Source of the DNA: Candidatus Gallimonas intestinigallinarum
Lineage (GTDB): Bacteria; Bacillota_A; Clostridia; Christensenellales; Borkfalkiaceae
Assembly: GCA_019116405.1 (NCBI GenBank)
Contig: DXBS01000079.1
Location: 1 to 6,869, forward strand
Direction of reading: 5' to 3'
DNA: 6,869 nt
Each line of letters begins with the position of its first letter. The stretch's first letter is position 1. Shown piece after piece: positions 1 through 5,717 of this stretch. The notes below the pieces were generated by a model that searched no databases, was not told where the DNA came from, and saw only the letters and a list, made by a program, of their open reading frames with translations. The position numbers and the translations under genes are program-made.

Positions 1-453
1 GCCGCCGAACAGGCCGATCTTGCCGCCCTTGGCGTAGGGCTCCAGCAGATCGATGACCTTGATGCCCGTCTCCAGCACCTCAACGGCGGGGGACTGCTCC
101 TCAAACGAGGGGGCCTTGCGGTGGATCTCCCAGCGCTCCTGCGCATGGACTTCGCCCTCGCCGTCGATGGGCTCGCCGAGGACGTTGAACATTCTGCCCA
201 GCGTCGCTTCGCCCACGGGGACGCGGATGCCGCAGCCGTCCGCCTTCACTTCCATGCCGCGGCGCAACCCCTCGCTTCCCGCGAGCATGATGCACCGCAC
301 GGCGTCTCCCTCGATATGGCGGGCGACCTCCATGACGCGCGTCTCGCCGTCCACGCTGACGCGGAGCGCCTCGCGCAGTTTTGGCAGTCTTCCCTTTTCA
401 AATGCGACGTCGACGACCGAACCCGCGACGCGCACGATATGCCCGATATTCAC
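1..453 (-). CDS. atpD: F1 ATP synthase subunit beta, N-terminal part (cut by window edge)
   Basis: Beta is the catalytic subunit of F1 and makes ATP at the alpha/beta interfaces. The reverse strand reads continuously from a GTG at 453 to the window edge for 151 codons. It has the beta N-terminal barrel (NIGHIVRVAGSVVDVAF), the GLRRGMEV and PVGEATLGRMFNVLGEP motifs, and ETGIKVIDLLEPYAKGG. It stops at GLFGG, the first residues of the P-loop, so the nucleotide-binding and C-terminal domains lie outside. The GTG start is supported by an SD (GGGAGGAG, 459-466) five bases upstream, a family-typical N-terminus, and a GTGA overlap with the atpG stop. No in-frame ATG gives a better N-terminus. An epsilon gene (atpC) would be expected next, but it is not visible. 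Confidence 0.97.
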   Translation of the reverse strand, partial: MNIGHIVRVAGSVVDVAFEKGRLPKLREALRVSVDGETRVMEVARHIEGDAVRCIMLAGSEGLRRGMEVKADGCGIRVPVGEATLGRMFNVLGEPIDGEGEVHAQERWEIHRKAPSFEEQSPAVEVLETGIKVIDLLEPYAKGGKIGLFGG

Positions 454-1349
454 GATAACTCCTCCCGATTTCGCTGTGCCTGCGCGCCCGCCGAGATCTC
501 CGTGATCTCCTGCGTGATCGCGCCCTGCCGCACATGGTTGCAGCGCATCTGCAATTCGTCGAGAATTTTTTGCGCATTCCGGTTTGCCGCGTCCATGGCG
601 GTCATGCGGGCGTTCTGCTCGCAGCAGAAGCTGTCCACCAGCGCGCTGTAGATAAATCCCGTCAGATAGCTGGGAATAATGTTGTTCAGCACCTCGCCGA
701 CGGACGGCAGGAACTCAAAGGGCGTGTGATCTTCCTGCGCCGCGCCCGCCGAAGAGAACTGCGCGCGGTGGAAGGGCAAAAGCCGCGTGACGCGGACCTC
801 TGCATCCATGCCCTTGCCGAGGTCGGTGTAGATGATGAAGATCTTTTTGAGGCTCCCCGAGTCGTACGCTTCGAGCAGCACGTTTGCGATCTCGCGTGCG
901 CGGTGCAGGGTGGGATTCTGCGCCGTGTAGAGAAAGCTGCGGCGGATGGCGATCTCGTGCCGCAGGCAGTACTGCCGCCCGTATTCGCCGACGACGAAAA
1001 ATTCGACGTCGCCGCCGTGCTCCTTGGAAAGCTCGTTCGTTGCCTTGATGATATTCTGATTGTACGCGCCCGCAAGCCCCTTGTCCGCCGTCACGACCAG
1101 GCACCCGACGGGGCCTTCGAGCTTTTTTTCGCCCTGCGGCGGATAGAAATAGCGGTTCTCCACGCGCTCATCCGTGCGGAAGATGCGCTTGATCTCCGCC
1201 TGCAGCGCGGTGAAATAGGGGCGCGTGCGGCTGAGCTCCTCGCGCGCCTTGCGCATCTTCGCCGATGCGATGAGGTACATGGCGTTGGTGATCTTCTGCG
1301 TGTTTCTGACGCTCGCCATGCGCCCCTTGAGCTCCTTCATACCGGGCAT
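450..1349 (-). CDS. atpG: F1 ATP synthase subunit gamma
   Basis: Gamma is the central rotor shaft that couples c-ring rotation to the beta catalytic sites. The 299-residue product has the usual length. Residues 1-55 form the N-terminal helix of the coiled coil (MKELKGRMASVRNTQKIT, then AMYLIASAKMRKA). Residues 80-200 form the Rossmann-like middle domain (LVVTADKGLAGAYN at 84-97). Residues 235-290 form the C-terminal helix (EQNARMTAMDAA, ending ITQEITEISAGA), the most conserved family signature. The ATG at 1349 shares its A with the atpA stop (TAATG) and follows a GGGAGGG SD by six bases, so it is preferred over the Met three codons later. The gene ends in a GTGA overlap with atpD. I see no chloroplast-type regulatory dithiol insertion. 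Confidence 0.97.
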   Translation of the reverse strand: MPGMKELKGRMASVRNTQKITNAMYLIASAKMRKAREELSRTRPYFTALQAEIKRIFRTDERVENRYFYPPQGEKKLEGPVGCLVVTADKGLAGAYNQNIIKATNELSKEHGGDVEFFVVGEYGRQYCLRHEIAIRRSFLYTAQNPTLHRAREIANVLLEAYDSGSLKKIFIIYTDLGKGMDAEVRVTRLLPFHRAQFSSAGAAQEDHTPFEFLPSVGEVLNNIIPSYLTGFIYSALVDSFCCEQNARMTAMDAANRNAQKILDELQMRCNHVRQGAITQEITEISAGAQAQRNREELS

Positions 1350-3088
1350 TACGCGCCCTCCCTGCGGGCAAGGTATTCCTTTAAGAACTGCTCGGCGAGC
1401 GTTTCCGCCATGTGCTTGTCCTCGTCGGAGAGCTGTCCCGTCTCATCGATGGACGCGCACAGGTCTGCCGCGCCGTGCTCGAAGCGGGAGAGCATCTCCT
1501 CCTGGAAATCGCGGATTTCGTCGAGCGGGATGTCCTGCATGACATGGTGCATCGCCGCGATGAGCGTGAGGACCTGCCGCGAACGGGACATGGGGCGGTA
1601 CTGCGGCTGGCGCAGAAGGCGCATCAGTCCCTGTCCGTAGGAGAGCTGTGCGCGGGTGGTGTCGTCCAGATCGGAGGCGAACTGCATGAACACCTCGATC
1701 TCGCGGTACTGGGCCAAATCGAGGCGCAGCGTGCCCGCAGCGCGCTTCATCGCCTTGGTCTGCGCATCGCCGCCCACGCGCGAGACGGAGAGCCCCACGT
1801 TGACGGCGGGGCGCTGTCCCGCAAAGAAGAGCGAGCTCTCCAGGAAGATCTGCCCGTCCGTGATGGAGATGATGTTGGTCGGAATATACGCCGAGACGTC
1901 GCCCGCCTGCGTCTCCACGATGGGAAGCGCCGTCATCGAGCCGCCGCCGCGCGCCTCGGAGAGATGCGCCGCGCGCTCCAGAAGGCGGGAGTGCAGGTAG
2001 AACACGTCGCCGGGGTACGCCTCGCGTCCCGGAGAGCGCCCCAGAAGCAGGCTGAGCGCACGGTAGGCGACCGCGTGCTTGGACAGATCGTCATAGACGA
2101 TGAGCACGTCCTGCCCGCGCTCCATAAAGTATTCGCCCATCGCGCAGCCCGCGTAGGGGGCGATATATTGCAGGGACGCCGATTCGCCCGCCGACGCGTT
2201 GACAATGATGCAGTGATCGAGCGCGTCTTTTGCGCGCAGCGTCTCCACGATGCGCGCGACCGAGCTCGCCTTCTGCCCGATCGCGACGTAGATGCAGATG
2301 ACGTTCTTGCCGCGCTGGTTGAGGATGGTGTCGATGGCGATGGCGGTCTTGCCCGTCTGCCTGTCGCCGATGATCAGTTCGCGTTGTCCGCGGCCGATGG
2401 GGAACATGCTGTCGATGGCGATGAGCCCCGTCTCCATGGGCTGTTTGACGGGCTGGCGGTCGATGATGGAGGGGGCGGGCGTCTCGATGGGGCGGTAGCC
2501 GCTCTCTGCGATCTCGCCCTTGCCGTCGACGGGGTCGCCCAGGGCATTGACGACGCGCCCCAAAAACTGCTCGCCGACGGGCACGCCCGCGCGCTTTTTG
2601 GTGCGGCGCACCGCGCTGCCTTCCTCGACCTGCCCGTCGTCGCCGAACAGGATGCAGCCCACCGTCTCGCGGTTTAAGTCCTGCACCATGCCGCGCGTCC
2701 CGTCCGCAAAGAGCAGGATCTCGCCGTACTCCGCGCCGGGCAGTCCGCCGACCGTCGCGATCCCGTCGCCGACGGAGAGCACCGTTCCGATCTCTTCCGC
2801 AACGACGCGGGGCGTCCAGTTGCGCACGGACTCCCTTAACAGGGGGACGATATTGCCGTTTTCGTCGGGGACCTCGGTGAGGACGTCGCGCAGCTGGCGG
2901 AACCTGCCGCTGACGCTCCAGTCATAGATCTCCGACCCCACTTCCAGGCGGAACCCGCCCGGATAGAGCGTACTCTTGCGGAACTCAAGCTCGACGTCTC
3001 CATATTTGTTGTTCAGGAACGCCTCAAACCGCGCGCGCTGGGCGTCGTCGGGCGGCGCGGCGGCAAACAGGATGGCACGAAGCTTCAT
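1349..3088 (-). CDS. atpA: Fused delta (C-terminal domain) - alpha subunit of F1 ATP synthase
   Basis: The product has 579 residues; ordinary alpha subunits have about 500-510. Residues 1-73 resemble the C-terminal domain of delta/OSCP: an initial strand (LRAILFAAAPP), a helix, a strand pair ending PGGFRLEVGSEIYDWSVSGR, and a final FRQLRDVL helix. This aligns with the delta hallmark GG....GD...DGSV.GRLERL. Alpha begins near residue 80 (VPLLRESVRNW) and continues through EEIGTVLSVGDGIATV, the Walker A GDRQTGKT (241-248), YDDLSK (332-337), the arginine-finger motif SVSRVGG (R437) and the C-terminal helices. The start is secure: ATG follows GGAGG by six bases and overlaps the atpF stop as ATGA, and no other Met occurs before the alpha portion. 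No separate atpH lies between atpF and atpA, so the fusion takes its place. The delta N-terminal helical domain (about 105 residues in E. coli) is absent. The alpha assignment is certain; the delta assignment rests on motif alignment by eye. Confidence 0.93.
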   Translation of the reverse strand: MKLRAILFAAAPPDDAQRARFEAFLNNKYGDVELEFRKSTLYPGGFRLEVGSEIYDWSVSGRFRQLRDVLTEVPDENGNIVPLLRESVRNWTPRVVAEEIGTVLSVGDGIATVGGLPGAEYGEILLFADGTRGMVQDLNRETVGCILFGDDGQVEEGSAVRRTKKRAGVPVGEQFLGRVVNALGDPVDGKGEIAESGYRPIETPAPSIIDRQPVKQPMETGLIAIDSMFPIGRGQRELIIGDRQTGKTAIAIDTILNQRGKNVICIYVAIGQKASSVARIVETLRAKDALDHCIIVNASAGESASLQYIAPYAGCAMGEYFMERGQDVLIVYDDLSKHAVAYRALSLLLGRSPGREAYPGDVFYLHSRLLERAAHLSEARGGGSMTALPIVETQAGDVSAYIPTNIISITDGQIFLESSLFFAGQRPAVNVGLSVSRVGGDAQTKAMKRAAGTLRLDLAQYREIEVFMQFASDLDDTTRAQLSYGQGLMRLLRQPQYRPMSRSRQVLTLIAAMHHVMQDIPLDEIRDFQEEMLSRFEHGAADLCASIDETGQLSDEDKHMAETLAEQFLKEYLARREGA

Positions 3089-3630
3089 TCGTTGCCTCCT
3101 TTGTCCTCTGGCGCCTTCTCAGCTGCGTCCGCGCGCTTTCCGCCGTCTTCTTTTGCCTGTGCATCCGCCGCATCCAGGAACTGGTCAAATGCCTCGGATG
3201 CCGTCTCGCGCAGGGCGAGCTTCTCCGTCGCCTCCGATGCGAGTGCGGCGATCTCGCGCCTTGCATCGCGCACGCTCTTTTCCCTCTCGCGCGCAGCGTT
3301 CTCGTGCGCCTTCTTTACGATGGCGTCCGCCTCCTCCTGCGCGGCGTTCTTGCGCAGCGCGGCATAGGCGTCCATCTCCTTTTTGGCATCAAGGCGCTTT
3401 GCCTCGATCTCCGCATCGGCGTCGGCAAGCTTTTGTTCATACTGCGCGCGCAGCTGCTCCGCTTCCGACTTTTTGCGTTCGGTCTCGGCATCCTTGTTTT
3501 CGTACTCCTCTCTGCGCTTCTGCATAAACTTGCGGACGGGCTTATAGAGCAGCAGCCACAGCCCCGCAAACAGAATGACAAAGTTGAGAAGATGCAGCAG
3601 GATCTGCTGCCAATCGATGTTCAAAGGCAT
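3085..3630 (-). CDS. atpF: F0 ATP synthase subunit b (peripheral stalk)
   Basis: Subunit b dimerises into the peripheral stalk that holds F1 static against the rotor. The 181-residue product has one N-terminal membrane helix (about residues 9-30, ILLHLLNFVILFAGLWLLLY). A KPVRKF hinge follows, then a long, highly charged coiled-coil region of Ala, Glu, Lys and Arg up to about residue 150. Residues 128-154 (AALASEATEKLALRETASEAF) match the usual C-terminal stretch near the delta-binding end. A further hydrophilic tail of about 27 residues (AKEDGGKRADAAEKAPEDKGG) goes beyond many b proteins; it is low-complexity and not a recognisable delta domain. The ATG follows a GGGAGG SD by five bases, 12 bases after atpE. 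Its stop overlaps atpA as ATGA. Its natural partner, the delta C-terminal domain, is here fused to alpha. Confidence 0.95.
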   Translation of the reverse strand: MPLNIDWQQILLHLLNFVILFAGLWLLLYKPVRKFMQKRREEYENKDAETERKKSEAEQLRAQYEQKLADADAEIEAKRLDAKKEMDAYAALRKNAAQEEADAIVKKAHENAAREREKSVRDARREIAALASEATEKLALRETASEAFDQFLDAADAQAKEDGGKRADAAEKAPEDKGGNE

Positions 3631-3642
3631 AACAGCCTCCCG

Positions 3643-4065
3643 TTACAGTGCAAAGATAATCAGGATCGCGATGACGAGCGCATAGATGATCGCCGTCTCA
3701 ATCAGGATGAGTCCCAGCATGAGGGTGGAGCGGATCTTGCCGTCTGCCTCCGGCTGACGGGAGATCGCCTCGTTGGACTTTGCGATTGCAATGCCCATGC
3801 CAACCGCGCCCGCTGCCGCCGCAAGCCCGATGGCGATGCCCGCAGCGATCGCCTTCGCGCCCGTGGAGTCCGCTTCTGCGGCTTCCGTCTCGGCGGCGGG
3901 GTTCGTGTCCTCTACTGCTTCCGCACTGACGGCGACTACGTCGTTTGCCGGGAAGCTCTCATGCGTATCGCTCATGCCAAATGCAAGCGCTGCGGCAATG
4001 AGTGCCAGGAACACGATCGTAACGATCGCGAGAATGCGTTTCATGTTACTTGTTTTCACTTTCAT
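3643..4065 (-). CDS. atpE: F0 ATP synthase subunit c with signal-peptide-like and acidic N-terminal extension
   Basis: Subunit c forms the rotor ring and carries the ion-binding carboxylate. The 140-residue product is much longer than the usual 70-90. Residues 1-30 look like a signal peptide: a basic start, the hydrophobic run ILAIVTIVFLALIAAALA, and a possible A-L-A cleavage site at 26-28. Residues 31-68 are acidic and Ala-rich. The normal c hairpin follows: helix 1 (about 70-97, Gly/Ala-rich), the polar loop SRQPEADGK with the conserved RQP at 103-105, and helix 2 (about 114-140) with carboxylate E123 in LIETAIIY. The start at 4065 overlaps the atpB stop (ATGA) and follows GAGGTGA by four bases. 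An ATG seven codons later would also leave the hydrophobic segment. Known c subunits place both termini outside, so an exported extension fits the topology. Cleavage is inference. Confidence 0.94.
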   Translation of the reverse strand: MKVKTSNMKRILAIVTIVFLALIAAALAFGMSDTHESFPANDVVAVSAEAVEDTNPAAETEAAEADSTGAKAIAAGIAIGLAAAAGAVGMGIAIAKSNEAISRQPEADGKIRSTLMLGLILIETAIIYALVIAILIIFAL

Positions 4066-4922
4066 ATGTTCACCTCAGTTTGAGTTTTTGTGCGTTTTTT
4101 AGGGGTACGTACCCTCATTTTTTTGACCGGAGGCTCCGTCACTTCGCCATAATACATTGCAGTAAGCAAGGAGAGGACGTACGCCTGAATGACGGCGTGC
4201 ATCAGCGTGAACAGCACGCCGACAATGACGGGCAGGACAAAGGAGAGCGCGATATAGTAGTACACGAGCTCCGTCACGAGCATGCCGCTCAGCAGCGCGC
4301 CGAACAGACGGAAGCTCATCGAAATGGGCAGGGAGAATTCCTTGAGCGTGAGCAGCAGCCCGCGTCCCTTGTTTGCAGTAATACCGCCGACGAGGATAAA
4401 GGCATAGCTGAGGCACCCCAGGGCGATCGCGCCGTTGATGTCGGAGAGGGGGGCGGGCAGCGTGACACTGGTGTGATTGATCGTCTCCCAGGGAATGCCG
4501 ACGAGCTCAAAGAGCGTTCCGAAGAAGATATAAGTGCCCGCCGCAAAGATATAGGCGCCCAGCACGTAGTTGCGATGGGGGCTGTTGCCGCGCGCCATAC
4601 CGTCGAAGAATCCCACCGCCTGCTCTAAAAGAAGCTGGAACTTTCCCGGGATGCGCTTGAACTTGGGGATGACGAAGATGCGCACGATTGCCGCAAAGAG
4701 CAGGATCGCTCCCGTCACAAGGAACGCCGAGATGAGCCCGGGGTTGACGGGCAGTCCGAACAGGCTGATCTTGTCCGCTTCGTGCAGGATGGCGTCCTGC
4801 ATGGTTTCCTGGATGCTCGCGTCGCGCTCGTAGAGCCCGTCCGTCAGAATGATGCCGACGAAGAGCAGCACGGCGATCGCCGGGACGACGGTCCAGAAGA
4901 TGATCTTTTGTTTTTTTGACAT
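4062..4922 (-). CDS. atpB: F0 ATP synthase subunit a
   Basis: Subunit a forms the ion half-channels beside the c-ring. The 286-residue product starts with a membrane helix (about 8-28), then an extracytoplasmic stretch. Further hydrophobic segments follow near 62-85, 117-142, 165-182, 200-225 and 228-257. The essential stator arginine is R205 in SMSFRLFGALLSGM, aligning with E. coli R210. The last helix has AVIQAYVLSLLTAMYYGE, with Q246 aligning with E. coli Q252. The end is a basic tail (KKMRVRTPKKRTK). The start was chosen at 4922 because AGGAGGG lies four bases upstream. The frame stays open for 106 more codons upstream, but that stretch crosses the promoter and terminator and is not coding. 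The neighbouring atpE start overlaps its stop. No atpI-like gene precedes it. Confidence 0.96.
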   Translation of the reverse strand: MSKKQKIIFWTVVPAIAVLLFVGIILTDGLYERDASIQETMQDAILHEADKISLFGLPVNPGLISAFLVTGAILLFAAIVRIFVIPKFKRIPGKFQLLLEQAVGFFDGMARGNSPHRNYVLGAYIFAAGTYIFFGTLFELVGIPWETINHTSVTLPAPLSDINGAIALGCLSYAFILVGGITANKGRGLLLTLKEFSLPISMSFRLFGALLSGMLVTELVYYYIALSFVLPVIVGVLFTLMHAVIQAYVLSLLTAMYYGEVTEPPVKKMRVRTPKKRTKTQTEVNI

Positions 4923-4933
4923 GGCTCCCTCCT

Positions 4934-4947
4934 GCGGCTTGCGCCGC
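4934..4947 (-). promoter_or_regulatory. Small GNRA-loop hairpin in the atp leader, next to the SD
   Basis: The minus strand reads GCGGC-GCAA-GCCGC, a five-base-pair GC stem with a GNRA-type GCAA tetraloop. It sits about one base upstream of the atpB SD (AGGAGGG) in a predicted leader of about 40 bases. A second GCGGC lies further upstream in the same leader and could compete for the GCCGC arm. It may protect the mRNA 5' end or modulate atpB initiation. The structure is visible; the function is inference. Confidence 0.45.
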
Positions 4948-4968
4948 GTTTCCGATTTCGCCGCGTCT

Positions 4969-4997
4969 ATTATACTCCTCTTTCCGACACGCGTCAA
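4969..4997 (-). promoter_or_regulatory. Promoter of the atp operon (sigma-A type)
   Basis: On the minus strand TTGACG (4992-4997) and a perfect TATAAT (4969-4974) are separated by exactly 17 bases. Transcription should start near 4962, giving a leader of about 40 bases before atpB. It is the only strong promoter seen in front of the operon and lies just after a terminator, so the atp genes should be transcribed independently of the upstream genes. Confidence 0.88.
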
Positions 4998-5020
4998 TCG
5001 ACTTGCGGCCCCTATTTTGT

Positions 5021-5047
5021 AAAAAAACGGATCCTGACGGTCCGTTT
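5021..5047 (-). terminator. Rho-independent terminator between the unknown gene and the atp operon
   Basis: On the minus strand AAACGGA (5041-5047) pairs with TCCGTTT (5025-5031). The stem is extended by CC/GG past a one-base bulge, with a four-base loop. The 3' arm runs into seven consecutive T residues (5021-5027). It lies about 85 bases after the stop of the 5131-5595 gene and before the atp promoter, so it ends the upstream transcript. Confidence 0.8.
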
Positions 5048-5130
5048 GTTGCGTTTTGATACAATTTTTGGTAAGAAAAGAGCATTGCACCTGGCGTCGG
5101 CGGCAAGCAATCAAGGCGGGCAGAGTGCGC

Positions 5131-5595
5131 TCAGAGCGGGTCGGAAAGGTCGATGACAGCCTGCGGCGCAGTAAAGCGGCGGCGGTAGTGCGCGCGGGCG
5201 CGAGCACAGACATTTTGGCAGAAGCCCTCGACTGCGGCATGATAGTCTGGGAAAAATTTGATGCAGAATGTCTCCGTCAAACCGTCCGAAAAGCGGACGT
5301 CAAGACGGATGGGGAAGTCGGGCTTAGGGACCTCCGCAATGATGCGCCTGCGGGTCAGGGAGCGCTCTACGAGGCGCTCATAGGCGAAAGCGTCGCGCTG
5401 CTCAAAGGTCGCCGCGCAGAACTTCGGCACGCTCTCGGCGGAGAAGTCCTCCGGCACAATGAGGTGCAGTTCGCCGTACAGGAACAGGCTCGCCAGATTA
5501 TCGGCGATCCGCCGCAGTCGGTGGTAAAGGTGAAAATAGTCGGCGCAGAACAGCTTGTCGTGCGCCGTATCGCCCAGTATGTAAGTTATTTGCAT
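5131..5595 (-). CDS. Protein of unknown function, 154 residues
   Basis: I do not recognise this protein. It begins MQITYILGDTAHDKLF and has mixed alpha/beta character, with several strand-like stretches (FLYGELHLIVPEDF, PIRLDVRFSDG, ETFCIKFF). The C-terminal part is Arg- and Ala-rich and helical (NVCARARAHYRRRF), and it ends SDPL. There is no signal peptide and no membrane segment, so it is probably cytosolic. The ATG at 5595 is preferred: a TTG two codons upstream lies before the predicted transcription start. No SD precedes it. It has its own promoter and is followed by a terminator, so it is a single-gene unit between a PRC-barrel gene and the atp operon. The long open frame, GC-rich codon use like its neighbours, and framing signals argue that it is real; no motif suggests a function. 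Confidence 0.72.
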   Translation of the reverse strand: MQITYILGDTAHDKLFCADYFHLYHRLRRIADNLASLFLYGELHLIVPEDFSAESVPKFCAATFEQRDAFAYERLVERSLTRRRIIAEVPKPDFPIRLDVRFSDGLTETFCIKFFPDYHAAVEGFCQNVCARARAHYRRRFTAPQAVIDLSDPL

Positions 5596-5601
5596 GGGCA
5601 A

Positions 5602-5630
5602 AGTATAGCATAAAAGGCGCGGCCGCTCAA
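5602..5630 (-). promoter_or_regulatory. Extended -10 promoter for the unknown gene, predicted leaderless
   Basis: On the minus strand TTGAGC (5625-5630), a 17-base spacer and TATACT (5602-5607) form a near-consensus promoter, with TG one base before the -10 (extended -10). Seven bases beyond the last -10 base is position 5595, the A of the ATG. The mRNA should therefore have little or no 5' leader, in line with the lack of an SD. Confidence 0.78.
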
Positions 5631-5648
5631 GAAAACAGCGCCTTATGC
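5608..5648 (-). repeat. Interrupted dyad spanning the promoter of the unknown gene
   Basis: On the minus strand GCATAAGGCGC (complement of 5638-5648) is mirrored by GCGCC-TT-TTATGC (complement of 5608-5620), with a 17-base centre and a two-base bulge in the right arm. It could be a weak terminator of the PRC-barrel gene, since the right arm contains TTTT, or an operator, since it covers the -35 and the spacer. Both readings fit the position. Confidence 0.5.
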
Positions 5649-5660
5649 CAGCAAAATTTG

Positions 5661-5717
5661 CGTCAATTTTTATGTCAAAATGTCAAAATTCGTCAATGTG
5701 TTCATGGAAAGCGTCAA
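5661..5717 (-). repeat. Cluster of five TTGAC elements upstream of the unknown gene's promoter
   Basis: The minus strand carries TTGAC five times in 57 bases; on the plus strand GTCAA starts at 5662, 5674, 5682, 5692 and 5713. Three of these read TTGACG and two read TTGACA. Four of the five fall at spacings near one or two helical turns (20, 10 and 21 bases). The cluster covers the last codons of the PRC-barrel gene and the start of the intergenic gap, 30-90 bases upstream of the next promoter's -35. It may be a regulator binding array, or a chance AT-rich repeat. Confidence 0.4.

Noticed and set aside
534..1640. Long plus-strand open frame opposite atpG and the atpA end (368 codons)
   Set aside because: It is antisense to well-matched ATP synthase genes, has no SD or family signature, and such frames are common opposite GC-rich coding sequence.
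1412..2677. Long plus-strand open frame opposite atpA (421 codons)
   Set aside because: It is a shadow of the alpha gene with low-complexity Arg/Asp/Val/Ala composition and no initiation signal.
3085..3630. b-delta fusion in atpF as in mycobacteria
   Set aside because: The C-terminal extension is only ~27 low-complexity charged residues with no delta-domain pattern.
1..4922. N-type ATPase operon (a known class lacking delta)
   Set aside because: The gene order a, c, b, alpha, gamma, beta is that of ordinary F-ATPases; N-type operons start with beta and epsilon and carry atpQ/atpR, which are not seen here.
4923..5240. 106-codon N-terminal extension of atpB
   Set aside because: It runs through the atp promoter and the upstream terminator; the MSKKQK start has a strong SD and a normal subunit a N-terminus.
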